From Vibrio gazogenes (GTDB lineage Bacteria > Pseudomonadota > Gammaproteobacteria > Enterobacterales > Vibrionaceae), in NCBI RefSeq assembly GCF_023920225.1, contig NZ_CP092587.1, positions 124,001 to 188,000 on the forward strand: DNA of 64,000 nt, given 5' to 3'. Of the stretch, positions 7,722 to 16,548 are shown piece after piece (within the stretch, counting starts at the first letter, position 1; every line of letters begins with the position of its first letter). A model generated the notes under the pieces. That model made no database searches. It was not told the DNA's origin and saw only the letters and a program-made list of their open reading frames with translations. Made by a program: the position numbers and the translations under genes.

Positions 7722-9629
7722 CTAAGCTAACTCTTCAATCAAGCTGACGTAACCTGGATGTATCTTGAATTTCATCTTAGGTCCACTCTCGTATCTGGCT
7801 GCACTCGATGCGAGAGAAGTTAAGTCAATTTCGGCCTGGTTGAGCAAGTCCTTCAAGTATTCCTTAGGGATCTGGTTTTGCACAAGCAGGGGCAGCAGGC
7901 TTATGAATGAACAGGGATTGCTGGCGACTAAGGCCAATATCTCCCGTGACGTCGGGTAGGCGGCCTTATCCAGCCATATACTGTAATGGTCATCATTCGC
8001 GTTTTTTGCTTCTACAGTCCACTGTAGCCGGCGAATGACTAGGTGTTGCTGCATGATTGGCCAGAAGTCGTTACCATAGATGTCAATACTTAACATCTCA
8101 GTGGTAGCTTCCCACAGCGCTTGAAATAGCGCGGCGGATTGGTTAAGTATTTCGAGATTGAGAGTTTCCTGTGCGTTAGCAGTACAGTCCAGAATCCCTA
8201 GGCCTACGTCAACCAATGTTCGCATCAGTCCTGAAGCATCTGAGGGTTGCCATTCTGCGGAAATTTTATAAATGGGACGGAATTCGAGAATTTCCCTCAG
8301 CACAACGCTAGAGTTCCACATATTCAGCCAGTGACTGGTGAAGTTATCGCTCAATGCGACGGAATACCCGAGCACCCGGCAAGCATAGTTGTTGGGCTGA
8401 GTAGCGTGATATTCACTAACATGGCTTCTAATCGACTGACCTTTGGAGGAGTTCCACTCGGTAGGTGTCAAGTTCCATTCGTTGATGAAATCTCTGACGT
8501 CCGGTGCCGGAAACCTGTCGGGCTGGTTCGAATGTAGAAGTGCTAGCATGGATTGATAAACCCATGGCTCCCAAGAAAAATTCAATTGCTCGGAAACGGT
8601 TGGGGAACAAGGAAGTGGGAGTTTATCGGCTAATGCCCATAATATATCTTGGCTACTCAGAGATCGTTTTTGACCCGAGTTGTTATCAGGGAAGTTAAGG
8701 TACTGGCGAGTGAGCCATGTGCCCCAACGCTTAAACAGACCCTCGAAATCGGATCTTTTGGCGACAGTATCAACGAAAGAAGCGAGCAGAGATTCGACGT
8801 GCGGCTCTAACACAGAGGGAGGATGTCCATGCCCATCAGCAATGTGAATGAGTTTCATACTTCCGTGCCTGAGCAAGCTAGGTAGCAATAGGGCACCATC
8901 CCATGAGCCATCGCTTTGGAAACTTGTTGGAGACCTGTATGTGAACTGTTCCCATAAATCGTAGTTACGGTAAAACTCAGGGCTGTCGAGTACTCGATTG
9001 ATCAAGACTAGGCTTTGTGTGGAGTTCATCCATTTAAACAATGTGTTGAGATCAAGCTTTGCTAGTAATTTAACCCATGGCCAACTGGAATCATCGGTCC
9101 GACTTTCCCTGGTATGTCCGTACCAAATTTCATCGAGGGTGATTGGATGGGATGGATCAACCTCATATTCCTGAAGCAGCTTTTTTTCAGCATCGGCGAA
9201 ATGTTGTTCAGCTAAATTTAAGAGTGCCTCTTTGAAAGCATCATTTTTCAGAGCTACGACCAGTGCCACTTCCGTCCATAAATGCTCGACCCACCATGAG
9301 TTTCGGGCGAGAGCCCTGAAGGCTGCGTACCAGTTTTCAGTTTCTGAAGAGGCCCAGGCTGTTACAATTCCGATCACCAAAGTTGCCTGAATTCTCGGAT
9401 CGTCCGACGCATCGAAATCCTCGTGAGAACCGTCCAAGTGAGTGGTAAATCTCTTAAGAGCATTCTCGGCATCATCCTGGATGCAGAAGTATTCTGTTAC
9501 AGACGTGATCAATAAATCGGGAGATGCAAAGCTACCTTCTGCGAAGTCTCCAATTAACGACTCGGCGATTGTGTATGATTTCTGCATTTCAGATTCATAA
9601 GCAGGTGGCAATTGCCATTCTTTGTTCAT
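7722..9629 (-). CDS. Large helical protein of unknown function, third gene of the PLD-like cassette
   Basis: 635 residues from the ATG at 9629, which lies 2 bases after the stop of the preceding gene and follows AACAGGAA; a longer frame to 9665 would overlap that gene by 34 bases. No enzymatic motif is seen. The protein is rich in Leu, Trp and predicted helix throughout, like an alpha-solenoid scaffold. No signal peptide or membrane segment is present. Tight coupling to two HDRF-motif proteins upstream suggests one complex. Its location in an island next to an integrase suggests, but does not prove, a defence or conflict role. Confidence 0.7.
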   Translation of the reverse strand: MNKEWQLPPAYESEMQKSYTIAESLIGDFAEGSFASPDLLITSVTEYFCIQDDAENALKRFTTHLDGSHEDFDASDDPRIQATLVIGIVTAWASSETENWYAAFRALARNSWWVEHLWTEVALVVALKNDAFKEALLNLAEQHFADAEKKLLQEYEVDPSHPITLDEIWYGHTRESRTDDSSWPWVKLLAKLDLNTLFKWMNSTQSLVLINRVLDSPEFYRNYDLWEQFTYRSPTSFQSDGSWDGALLLPSLLRHGSMKLIHIADGHGHPPSVLEPHVESLLASFVDTVAKRSDFEGLFKRWGTWLTRQYLNFPDNNSGQKRSLSSQDILWALADKLPLPCSPTVSEQLNFSWEPWVYQSMLALLHSNQPDRFPAPDVRDFINEWNLTPTEWNSSKGQSIRSHVSEYHATQPNNYACRVLGYSVALSDNFTSHWLNMWNSSVVLREILEFRPIYKISAEWQPSDASGLMRTLVDVGLGILDCTANAQETLNLEILNQSAALFQALWEATTEMLSIDIYGNDFWPIMQQHLVIRRLQWTVEAKNANDDHYSIWLDKAAYPTSREILALVASNPCSFISLLPLLVQNQIPKEYLKDLLNQAEIDLTSLASSAARYESGPKMKFKIHPGYVSLIEELA

Positions 9630-9631
9630 GA

Positions 9632-10273
9632 CTATTTTTTCCTGTTGGCGTTGGCCATCTTCCAAGCTGTATCAAAAAACTGGACAGCTTTATGGGCATC
9701 AGCACTCCAGCCTCTACTCGCTGCGTTTACATCTCGGTGGAAGCCACCTACAGTAGCGCCAAAATGCCATAGCTCTTCATCAATGATTGCAAAGCGGTCG
9801 TGAATATAATCGAAGTCTTTGAAGGCAAATGAGATCTCCACTTTTAAGGGGGCATCGACCTTTGCGCGATCATCTGTTACGAAGTCTTCTAATTCCTTAA
9901 ATTCTTTCTCGATTTCCGCTTGGTCATCATGATGACCTGTTAAAATTCTTATAGTTTGAATATGGTTTGTGAGGAACCAATTCACAACTTTCTTTATTCT
10001 TCGACCGTGGCTAGGATTTTTACCGTCTTCAGAAAATAGATGCTTATCAATTATCCACACCCGTTGCGCGGTGCTGATAGCTTTCTCAAATTCTCTTACT
10101 ATACGTACGTCATCAACTCCATATCGAGCCATAATGGCATCATACTCTGGGAAATGATGATGGCTTTCGCCACTCTGAGTCGCCTCGCAAGGTATGAGTA
10201 ATTGTGGAGAGAATTTCTTCTCTACCATCTGTGGGGTCGTATTGACACTGTTTCGTGAAGTTAGCTTAGCCAT
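9632..10273 (-). CDS. PLD-like phosphodiesterase-fold protein, single HDRF motif (cassette gene 2)
   Basis: 213 residues. VWIIDKHLF (72-80) is the usual first strand of phospholipase-D-like domains. The motif HDRFAIID (H158) with the following FGATVGG is the PLD active-site block H-x-K/R-x4-D, here with Arg in place of the common Lys. Only one such block is present, so activity would need a dimer or the related domain of the 566-residue neighbour. The family includes nucleases as well as lipases. It sits between the other cassette genes: 59 bases after the first, and nearly touching the third. Confidence 0.7.
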   Translation of the reverse strand: MAKLTSRNSVNTTPQMVEKKFSPQLLIPCEATQSGESHHHFPEYDAIMARYGVDDVRIVREFEKAISTAQRVWIIDKHLFSEDGKNPSHGRRIKKVVNWFLTNHIQTIRILTGHHDDQAEIEKEFKELEDFVTDDRAKVDAPLKVEISFAFKDFDYIHDRFAIIDEELWHFGATVGGFHRDVNAASRGWSADAHKAVQFFDTAWKMANANRKK

Positions 10274-10332
10274 TATTCACATCCTGCGCTCCTTGCGTCG
10301 TCTGCGCTTCAGTTCCGTTGCACATCATGCAC

Positions 10333-12033
10333 TTATTTCGCGTCTTTCACGTCACGCCCACAGTGAACGCATGGCTTCTTAAGTGCCTTCCGCGGGACTT
10401 TGAAATCCTCCAGAGGAAGAGCGTTGTTGTAGAGGCGCAGAAGATGATCGAGGATTTTCTCGCCATGGGGTATGCGCATGGTAAGCGTTGGCCGTATACC
10501 GATAGAGTTCAGAGAACTGCCGATCATCCATACACGACCATCGATCGCGATGAATCGATCATGAAACAGACTGTTTTCTGCATTCGCGACTTTGATTTCA
10601 ATATTGTTCTTGTGACTACCTTGGAAGATAGCTAGATTTTCTAGCAATTTTTGGTGTGTGTCCTGTGTCGTCTCACTATCAATTTCGGTTCCAGTTGTCG
10701 CTTCGTTGATCTGTTTGAAAGCACTGCTTGAAGTTAGGATTTGTATCTTGATCTCGTCTCGTTCAATAGCAAATAGATATTGGAGAATCTGGTTTGCGCT
10801 GAAGTATGGATCAGCGATGAAGATGCTTGAGTGAGCGTGCTTGAACTTTTTCCTGATGTGTTCGAGCGCTTCCTTGCGTTGGTCAGCCGTAAACCACGTT
10901 TGCTCATATACCTTGGCACTGTGATTAAGGAGTCGCTCATTTTTTGCGTCTAGCAAACGCTGGAAAGCATTTGTTGTATTCGGTGCTTTCCCCAATGTTT
11001 GTGAGGATGCTAAGGTTTTTTTATTGGTGACGTACTCATCTACTGCGCTCTTCTTTTTATCCGTCTCGGGAACCGAAACTTTAATGCGTTGCTCGACCAC
11101 GTCTATCCTCGTGTTCATTTGTCGAAGGAACTGTCGCATGGGCGTTTGCAGTAAGACTCCGCGTTCTGTGTGTGTCAGGATAAGACCGGAGCCATGGATG
11201 GATGACGGTCTTTCAATCACAACCAAGCCATCCTCCGGTACCGGAACTGTATCAAAGGAGGTGAGTATCCCTTCTTGCCCTTCCATTGAGGTCAGGCTCA
11301 AACCTTTAAGTTTCCTGCCTGGGTGGGGCTTCAAATGGATATACAACGCTTCGGAACCGTCTTCTTTAGGATCAACGAATTGCCGGACTGAATGAACATC
11401 GCAGTCCGGCACAGCGAGCGCCATCCCACCTATATATTCAGGGTACTCCCTAAAATCGACATGCATGTGGTGCTCTAGGAATTTGAAGGCTTCTTGGCAA
11501 TGTTTGCTTTGTCCGTTTTGGTCAAGGAAACTCGGCCATTCTTGACTGTCTGAGATTCGACGTGAGTACCTGATGATGCCAAGGTTACGGAAAGGGATTG
11601 AAGGACGTTCAGATTTAAGCGTGATGTCGTCACTTTCCAAGGGCACGCCCAATACAGGCCATGTTGGAAAGTCACTTAGCTTGCCTGCGGAGAGGGGCAC
11701 TCCATCAGAGTCCTTCCGGGCATCACGAAGGGGAATGGGTGTACCAAGTTCATCAGATGCGGTTCGGTACCACCGGATGGCTTCTTCTGCGGTCATGACG
11801 ATACGGTCGACCGCAATAGCGCCTTCTTCCTTGAATTTTTTGAAGTAAGGCTTGGCAGGTCTCAAAGGGACTTGCCTACCTGATGCCAGCAACCATACCG
11901 ACGCGAACAGCAAACGTAGAGGAGGTCGCTCAGATGTAGATCGTGGTGGCACAACCACAGCGACATGCACGACCGCATGTTCGAAGCCGTCAGTCAATTT
12001 ACTATAGGGGTTACTGCTTTCGTTACTTTCCAT
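10333..12033 (-). CDS. Multidomain protein with C-terminal PLD-like domain (cassette gene 1)
   Basis: 566 residues from an ATG. The N-terminal 340 or so residues match nothing I recognise and include beta-rich stretches (HVAVVVPP; GLVVIERP). From about 400 a PLD-like domain begins: IFIADPYFS (D408) as first strand, and HDRFIAID (H491) followed by WMIGSSLNSIG as the active block, again His-x-Arg. A single Cys pair (CVHCG) lies near the C-terminus. It heads a three-gene minus-strand operon with another HDRF protein. It is likely an effector, perhaps a nuclease, with its own sensing domain. The function is inferred. Confidence 0.7.
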   Translation of the reverse strand: MESNESSNPYSKLTDGFEHAVVHVAVVVPPRSTSERPPLRLLFASVWLLASGRQVPLRPAKPYFKKFKEEGAIAVDRIVMTAEEAIRWYRTASDELGTPIPLRDARKDSDGVPLSAGKLSDFPTWPVLGVPLESDDITLKSERPSIPFRNLGIIRYSRRISDSQEWPSFLDQNGQSKHCQEAFKFLEHHMHVDFREYPEYIGGMALAVPDCDVHSVRQFVDPKEDGSEALYIHLKPHPGRKLKGLSLTSMEGQEGILTSFDTVPVPEDGLVVIERPSSIHGSGLILTHTERGVLLQTPMRQFLRQMNTRIDVVEQRIKVSVPETDKKKSAVDEYVTNKKTLASSQTLGKAPNTTNAFQRLLDAKNERLLNHSAKVYEQTWFTADQRKEALEHIRKKFKHAHSSIFIADPYFSANQILQYLFAIERDEIKIQILTSSSAFKQINEATTGTEIDSETTQDTHQKLLENLAIFQGSHKNNIEIKVANAENSLFHDRFIAIDGRVWMIGSSLNSIGIRPTLTMRIPHGEKILDHLLRLYNNALPLEDFKVPRKALKKPCVHCGRDVKDAK

Positions 12034-12495
12034 GTAGTGCTCGCTATCAGTCGAAGACGCTGGCTTAAGATATTTCTTTAAACTATCGCTAATAAGTTTT
12101 ACTTAGCTGGATATATGACAGTGATTTATATCGCGGAAAGGAGGGCGGCTGTAAAATTTCATTAAGGAATTTCGCCACTTCGTCATCCTGCGACCATCAT
12201 ATAAGCATTCAGAGGTTTCGAAAAGGGAGTTGACGTGTAGTCGTCGATCAAAGGCTGGCTCTGACTGGTCTGAGAAGGGTAGTAAAAAATTACCATTCTT
12301 GGCAGAAATATGTCTTGGAGAGCGTCTGCTTTTAGCACTCTGCTAACTTTGGTCCAGTGAAAAAACGGGGCAGTTCCTCTGCAACGAGTGCTAAGGCATA
12401 ATTTGCATTTAGGCTTCTACTGGAACAAGCTGAGCGAGATATAGCTTGTTCCTGGGTTGTTTCTTCAAAGGAACTCAGGAAAAGTTTGTTCCAAT
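12034..12495. other. Gene-free stretch between the PLD-like cassette and the integrase remnant
   Basis: No coding frame with family likeness was found on either strand. It must contain the promoter of the minus-strand cassette starting at 12033, but I could not pick a -35/-10 pair with confidence. No RNA gene was recognised. Confidence 0.4.
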
Positions 12496-13743
12496 TAGCC
12501 AAAAATGACGGAGAGCTTATAAATCCAGATGAATGAGAGGTGTAACTAGATCGGCAACTTTCTGGTGAGCAGCTTTCAGTTCTTCAAAGTACTCATACCG
12601 ATCATATATCCCGTCAACTCATCCCTGCCGGTGATTGATGCACAACCGAGCGACGTGATTTGGTGTTCCTACTGATGCAGCGAGACTCCTAAATGTTCGT
12701 CGTAAGTCATGTACTGTAAAATGCTCGATATCACCCATTACGTTGGGGGGCTGAACCTTCCTCCCAGCTTCTCGTCCAAATAACTTTGAGATTGCGCTAT
12801 TCAGGGTATCAGGTCCCATATGTAATAGATTGCTTCGGCGTCTGGCTGGAAAAACGTAATCAGAGCCCATCGATCTTACTTTGAGCTCACTAAGCCATGT
12901 CATTGCCTGACTTGGTAAAGGGATAGAAATAGCTATTCCAGTTTTCACCCGCGATTCGGGGATGTGCCACACAGATTCTGTCATATCAAATTCCCACCAA
13001 GGAGCTTCACATAGTTCACTCTTCCTGTTACCTAGTACCAAAAAGAGGCAGCACAGCAAATAGTTATCTCTACCAAAGCTATTTAGATGGCTACGAAATA
13101 CTTTAAAGACTTTCTCGATTTCATCCAGATCTAATGCCCGTTTACAACTGTTTTCAAGGCCTCCAGCATCGTTTATTGTGAAAGGTGCAGCGGGATTATT
13201 GGCGGTTAATCCAAGCTTTAAAGCGTGCTTGAAAAGCTGCTTCATATAACCCAGAGTGTCATTGGCAATGGTTAGACGGCCGCTATCCCTAACTCTTTGA
13301 ATTATCTATCGAACATCCAGAGCTGTGACGTCCTGAATTTTGAACTCGCCGATGACTGGCTTAATTTCCTTTCTATATATTCGAGCTGGAATATTGGGAT
13401 GCTTTAGCCTTGGCGCTAAATCGTTTTTATACCAATCCTCAAATAAATCATCGACCGATATGATACCAGTCCACTTTTGACGCTGTTTTGCAATGAGGGG
13501 ATCTACTCCTTGCCTTAAGTCACGTTTAAACACCTCAGCTTCTGATCTTGCATCGGCCAAAGACATACTAGGGTACTGCCCCAGAGTCATTTGTTTACGT
13601 TTGCCATTTCCACTATATCGAAGGGCCCAATAGGGCGCTCCCGAGTCTGGAACGATAAAGTAGAGTCCTTTTCCGTCGGATTTCCTTGTCGGCTCTCCTG
13701 ATTTTGCAAGTGATGCCACCTGCTTTGCGGTCATTGATGCCAT
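12496..13743 (-). pseudogene. Tyrosine-recombinase integrase with two in-frame stop codons
   Basis: One continuous frame reads from 13743 through a TAG at 13308-13306 and a TGA at 12621-12619. The first piece has the DUF4102-type N-terminus (KSDGKGLYFIVPDSG; YWALRYSGNGKRKQMTLGQYP). After the TAG the frame continues QRVRDSGRLTIANDTLGY into the catalytic domain, with GNRKSEL and HDLRRTFRSLAA. After the TGA it continues VDGIYDRYEYFEEL, the normal place of the last helix and the nucleophile Tyr. The stops thus interrupt a P4-type integrase of about 410 residues. It reads away from yicC, 170 bases from it, as expected for a yicC-targeting integrase. The last codons (12496-12520) are uncertain. Confidence 0.85.
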
Positions 13744-13787
13744 TGTGCCTCCTAATACTCACCATTTGATGCAAGTATAGCGAGGCA

Positions 13788-13822
13788 TTACTCACCAGTT
13801 AACTCACCACTTAGATGAAACA
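13788..13822 (+). repeat. Arm-type repeat copy 3 (yicC-proximal island end)
   Basis: Contains TTACTCACCAGTT, identical to 4628-4640, then AACTCACCACTTAGATGAAA, matching 4849-4871 closely. It lies between the integrase start (13743) and the yicC terminator, where arm-binding sites or the integrase promoter would be expected. Confidence 0.55.
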
Positions 13823-13850
13823 GATTGAAACGTACAAGAACAGAGTGAAA

Positions 13851-13878
13851 ATAAAAAGCCCTGCTAAATCAGGGCTTT
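13851..13878 (-). terminator. Rho-independent terminator of yicC
   Basis: AAAGCCCTG at 13855-13863 pairs with CAGGGCTTT at 13870-13878, and on the minus strand the T-rich run TTTTTATTTT follows. It lies about 40 bases after the yicC stop. The counterpart at 4681-4706 follows the displaced yicC tail at the same distance. Confidence 0.85.
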
Positions 13879-13914
13879 GATGAATATTGGAAAGCTTTGG
13901 AAAACAAGAGAAAA

Positions 13915-14781
13915 TTATTCAATGTTCTGAATTTGCTCCCTCATCTGTTCAATCAGAACCTTCAGTTCGACGCCGGAAGCGGTGACTTCGGTATTGATTG
14001 ATTTCGAGGCCAGCGTGTTTGACTCACGGTTGAATTCTTGCATCATGAAATCCAGACGGCGGCCACAGGAGCCCCCTTTTTTGAGGATGTTTTTGGTCTC
14101 TTTGACGTGAGAATCAAGGCGGTCGAGTTCTTCGGCGACGTCGGATTTTTGTGCCATGAGAACCAGTTCCTGTTCGATTCGGCCGGGGTCGAGTTCGACA
14201 TTGGCTTCTTCAAACTTATTCAGCAGACGTTCACGTTGCCACTCGATGACTTCAGGCATGTGTTCACGGACTTTGTTGGCTTCCTGAGTGATGGCATCGA
14301 GACGCTGCTCGATCAGCGCTTTCATATTCTCACCTTCCCGTCCGCGGGATTCGATGAACTCCGTTAAAGCACCGTCAAACTCATCAAGCAAAGATGTATT
14401 GATCGTGTCCATATCGTGTTCTGGCGTTTCCATGACTCCCGGCCATTGCATGACCTGAAATGGATTGATGCGACTGAGTTCTCCGGTCATATGCATGACT
14501 TGACTGGCAGCATCGATTACCTGTTTGGCGAGCGTTTCGTTAATTGTTAGCTCACCTGCTGTGGATGAGTTTGCCTCAAAGCGTAGGTGACACTCTACTT
14601 TGCCCCGCGCCAGACGTTTGCGGAAGCGTTCACGCAGAATCGGTTCTAGGCTACGGAATTGTTCAGGAAGACGGAAATAGGTTTCGAGATAGCGTTGGTT
14701 GACGGAGCGAATTTCCCAGACGGCTGTACCCCAGTCAGCTTTGACCTCTTTGCGTGCATATGCGGTCATACTATAAATCAT
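13915..14781 (-). CDS. yicC: YicC family endoribonuclease/stress protein
   Basis: 288 residues from the ATG at 14781, giving MIYSMTAYARKE as in E. coli; the TTG one codon earlier is not needed. The YicC N-domain covers about 1-155 (VNQRYLETYFRLPEQFR) and the DUF1732 C-domain about 200-288 (EELDRLDSHVKETKNIL). E. coli YicC has been reported as an endoribonuclease involved in small-RNA turnover. The 3' end (E-Q-I-Q-N-I-E) is intact and serves as the island's attachment site, and its terminator follows. Divergent from rph, as in other Vibrio. Confidence 0.95.
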   Translation of the reverse strand: MIYSMTAYARKEVKADWGTAVWEIRSVNQRYLETYFRLPEQFRSLEPILRERFRKRLARGKVECHLRFEANSSTAGELTINETLAKQVIDAASQVMHMTGELSRINPFQVMQWPGVMETPEHDMDTINTSLLDEFDGALTEFIESRGREGENMKALIEQRLDAITQEANKVREHMPEVIEWQRERLLNKFEEANVELDPGRIEQELVLMAQKSDVAEELDRLDSHVKETKNILKKGGSCGRRLDFMMQEFNRESNTLASKSINTEVTASGVELKVLIEQMREQIQNIE

Positions 14782-15014
14782 CAAATTTTCCTTAAGTCTT
14801 GAATATTTGGACTTGATATTGGTTTTATCTTAACACAATTCTACCGTGTAAGACGTGCGTTGAGAGTGAATCCGGCGGATTGTTTTATCGTCATTTCGGC
14901 TGATGTTGCTTGCGTTGTGCAGGGGATTCTTGATGGTGGTTTGCTGAGCGGATTTCCGCTATAATCTGCGGCCAATTTCATCACTCATCCAAGACAACAA
15001 CAGGTAGATACCTT

Positions 15015-15731
15015 ATGCGTCCAAACAACCGTGCTGCGGATCAAGTTCGTCCGATTCAAATTACTCGCCATTATACTGCCTATGCTGAAGGCTCAGTGTT
15101 GGTTGAATTCGGGAATACCAAAGTGTTGTGTAATGCCAGTGTGGAGGAAAATGTTCCCCGTTGGTTGAAAGGTCAGGGTAAAGGTTGGGTGACCGCTGAA
15201 TACGGGATGTTACCGCGCGCGACTCATTCGCGAACGCGTCGGGAAGCTGCCAGTGGTAAGCAAGGTGGTCGGACGATGGAAATCCAGCGATTGATTGCCC
15301 GTAGTTTACGTGCAGTGGTTGATCTGGAAGCGATGGGTGAAATCATGATCACGGTTGATTGTGATGTGATTCAGGCTGATGGCGGCACTCGGACGGCGTC
15401 GATTACCGGTGCAAGTGTGGCGATGGCGGATGCGTTTCAGTCTTTAGTTCAGTCCGGAAAACTGAAGAAGAACCCGATGAAAGGTCATGTAGCTGCTGTT
15501 TCTGTCGGGATTCTCGGTGATGATGTGTTGTGTGATTTGGAATATGTCGAAGACTCGTCTGCCGACACCGATATGAATGTGGTGATGACCGAAGCCGGGA
15601 AAATGATTGAGATTCAGGGGACGGCAGAAGGCGAACCGTTCAGCCATGAACAACTGCTGGATCTGCTGGCTGTCGCGAAAAAAGGTATCACGGATATTGT
15701 GGCTGTGCAGAAAGCGGCCTTAGAAGATTAA
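15015..15731 (+). CDS. rph: Ribonuclease PH
   Basis: 238 residues, full length. A phosphorolytic 3'-to-5' exoribonuclease that trims tRNA precursors, acting as a hexamer. Characteristic stretches are [20 protein letters not shown] at the start, [19 protein letters not shown] near 55-73 and the [21 protein letters not shown] region near 76-98. [20 protein letters not shown] is near 117-136. Unlike the frameshifted allele of E. coli K-12, this gene is intact. It is followed by a terminator-like attenuator and then pyrE. Confidence 0.96.
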   Translation: MRPNNRAADQVRPIQITRHYTAYAEGSVLVEFGNTKVLCNASVEENVPRWLKGQGKGWVTAEYGMLPRATHSRTRREAASGKQGGRTMEIQRLIARSLRAVVDLEAMGEIMITVDCDVIQADGGTRTASITGASVAMADAFQSLVQSGKLKKNPMKGHVAAVSVGILGDDVLCDLEYVEDSSADTDMNVVMTEAGKMIEIQGTAEGEPFSHEQLLDLLAVAKKGITDIVAVQKAALED

Positions 15732-15740
15732 TTGTCGAGA

Positions 15741-15767
15741 ATGGCGCCTTGTTGGCGCTATTTTTTT
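15741..15767 (+). terminator. Terminator/attenuator between rph and pyrE
   Basis: ATGGCGCC at 15741-15748 pairs with GGCGCTAT at 15754-15761 (one G-U), followed by seven T's. In enterobacteria the equivalent hairpin makes pyrE expression respond to UTP through transcription-translation coupling. The same control is likely here but inferred. Confidence 0.8.
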
Positions 15768-15838
15768 AGCGGTTGTTTTGTAGGTGGGAACATCGACAGT
15801 CGTTATCAGAAAAAAGAGCAACGAAAAGAGAGAAAGTC

Positions 15839-16483
15839 ATGAAAGCGTACCAGCGTGAATTTATTGAATTTGCCCTTGAAAAAGAAGTCCTGAAATTTGG
15901 TGAGTTTACTTTGAAGTCCGGCCGGAAAAGCCCCTATTTTTTCAATGCCGGTTTGTTCAACACCGGACGGGATTTGGCGCGTCTGGGGCGTTTTTATGCA
16001 GCGGCATTGGTCGATTCAGGGATTGATTACGATGTGTTGTTTGGCCCGGCTTATAAAGGGATTCCCATTGCAACCACAACCGCCGTTGCTTTGGCGGATC
16101 ATCATGATGTCGATACGCCTTACTGTTTCAATCGCAAAGAAGCCAAAGATCATGGTGAGGGCGGACATCTGGTCGGCAGTGCGCTCCAAGGCAAGATCAT
16201 GTTGGTGGATGACGTGATTACAGCTGGCACGGCGATTCGGGAGTCGATGGCCATTATCCAAGCCAATGGTGCAGCACTGGCGGGTGTATTGGTAGCGATC
16301 GATCGTCAGGAAAAAGGCTCCGGTGAATTATCCGCGATTCAGGAAGTGGAAAAAGACTTCGGTTGTGCCGTGATTTCAATTGTCGGCCTGACCGACTTAA
16401 TTACCTATCTCGAAGAACAAGGTAATAGTGCTGAACATCTGGCAGCGGTGAAAGCTTATCGTGATCAGTACGGTGTCGCTTAA
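15839..16483 (+). CDS. pyrE: Orotate phosphoribosyltransferase
   Basis: 214 residues from the ATG at 15839; the longer upstream frame (15773) runs through the leader and is not expected to be translated. It joins orotate and PRPP to give OMP in pyrimidine synthesis. [20 protein letters not shown] is the typical start, [11 protein letters not shown] is near residue 68, and the PRPP loop [10 protein letters not shown] is near 122-132. It sits behind the rph-pyrE attenuator. Confidence 0.96.
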   Translation: MKAYQREFIEFALEKEVLKFGEFTLKSGRKSPYFFNAGLFNTGRDLARLGRFYAAALVDSGIDYDVLFGPAYKGIPIATTTAVALADHHDVDTPYCFNRKEAKDHGEGGHLVGSALQGKIMLVDDVITAGTAIRESMAIIQANGAALAGVLVAIDRQEKGSGELSAIQEVEKDFGCAVISIVGLTDLITYLEEQGNSAEHLAAVKAYRDQYGVA

Positions 16484-16515
16484 ATTCGCTACGGATTGAA
16501 ATGATTGCCTGAATG

Positions 16516-16544
16516 AAAAAACTCAGCCACTGGCTGAGTTTTTT
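16516..16544. terminator. Bidirectional terminator between pyrE and lpxN
   Basis: ACTCAGCCA pairs with TGGCTGAGT, flanked by A's on the left and T's on the right, so it can terminate on both strands between two converging genes. Confidence 0.85.
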
Positions 16545-16548
16545 GATG

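Larger units (their letters stand above)
4744..13938. mobile_element. Decayed genomic island inserted at the 3' end of yicC
   Basis: The ends are the yicC tail copy at 4744-4767 and the live yicC 3' end at 13915-13938. A tyrosine integrase gene lies next to yicC, as in known yicC-targeting islands, and related 31-base repeats sit inside each end (4841-4871, 13791-13822). The cargo is a ParB-like fragment, an IS3-family element, a small acidic protein, a repeat array and a three-gene PLD-like cassette. The integrase has two in-frame stops, so the island is probably fixed unless a helper acts in trans. No conjugation or mobilisation gene was recognised. The boundaries are inferred from the repeats and not from comparison with an empty site. 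Confidence 0.75.
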
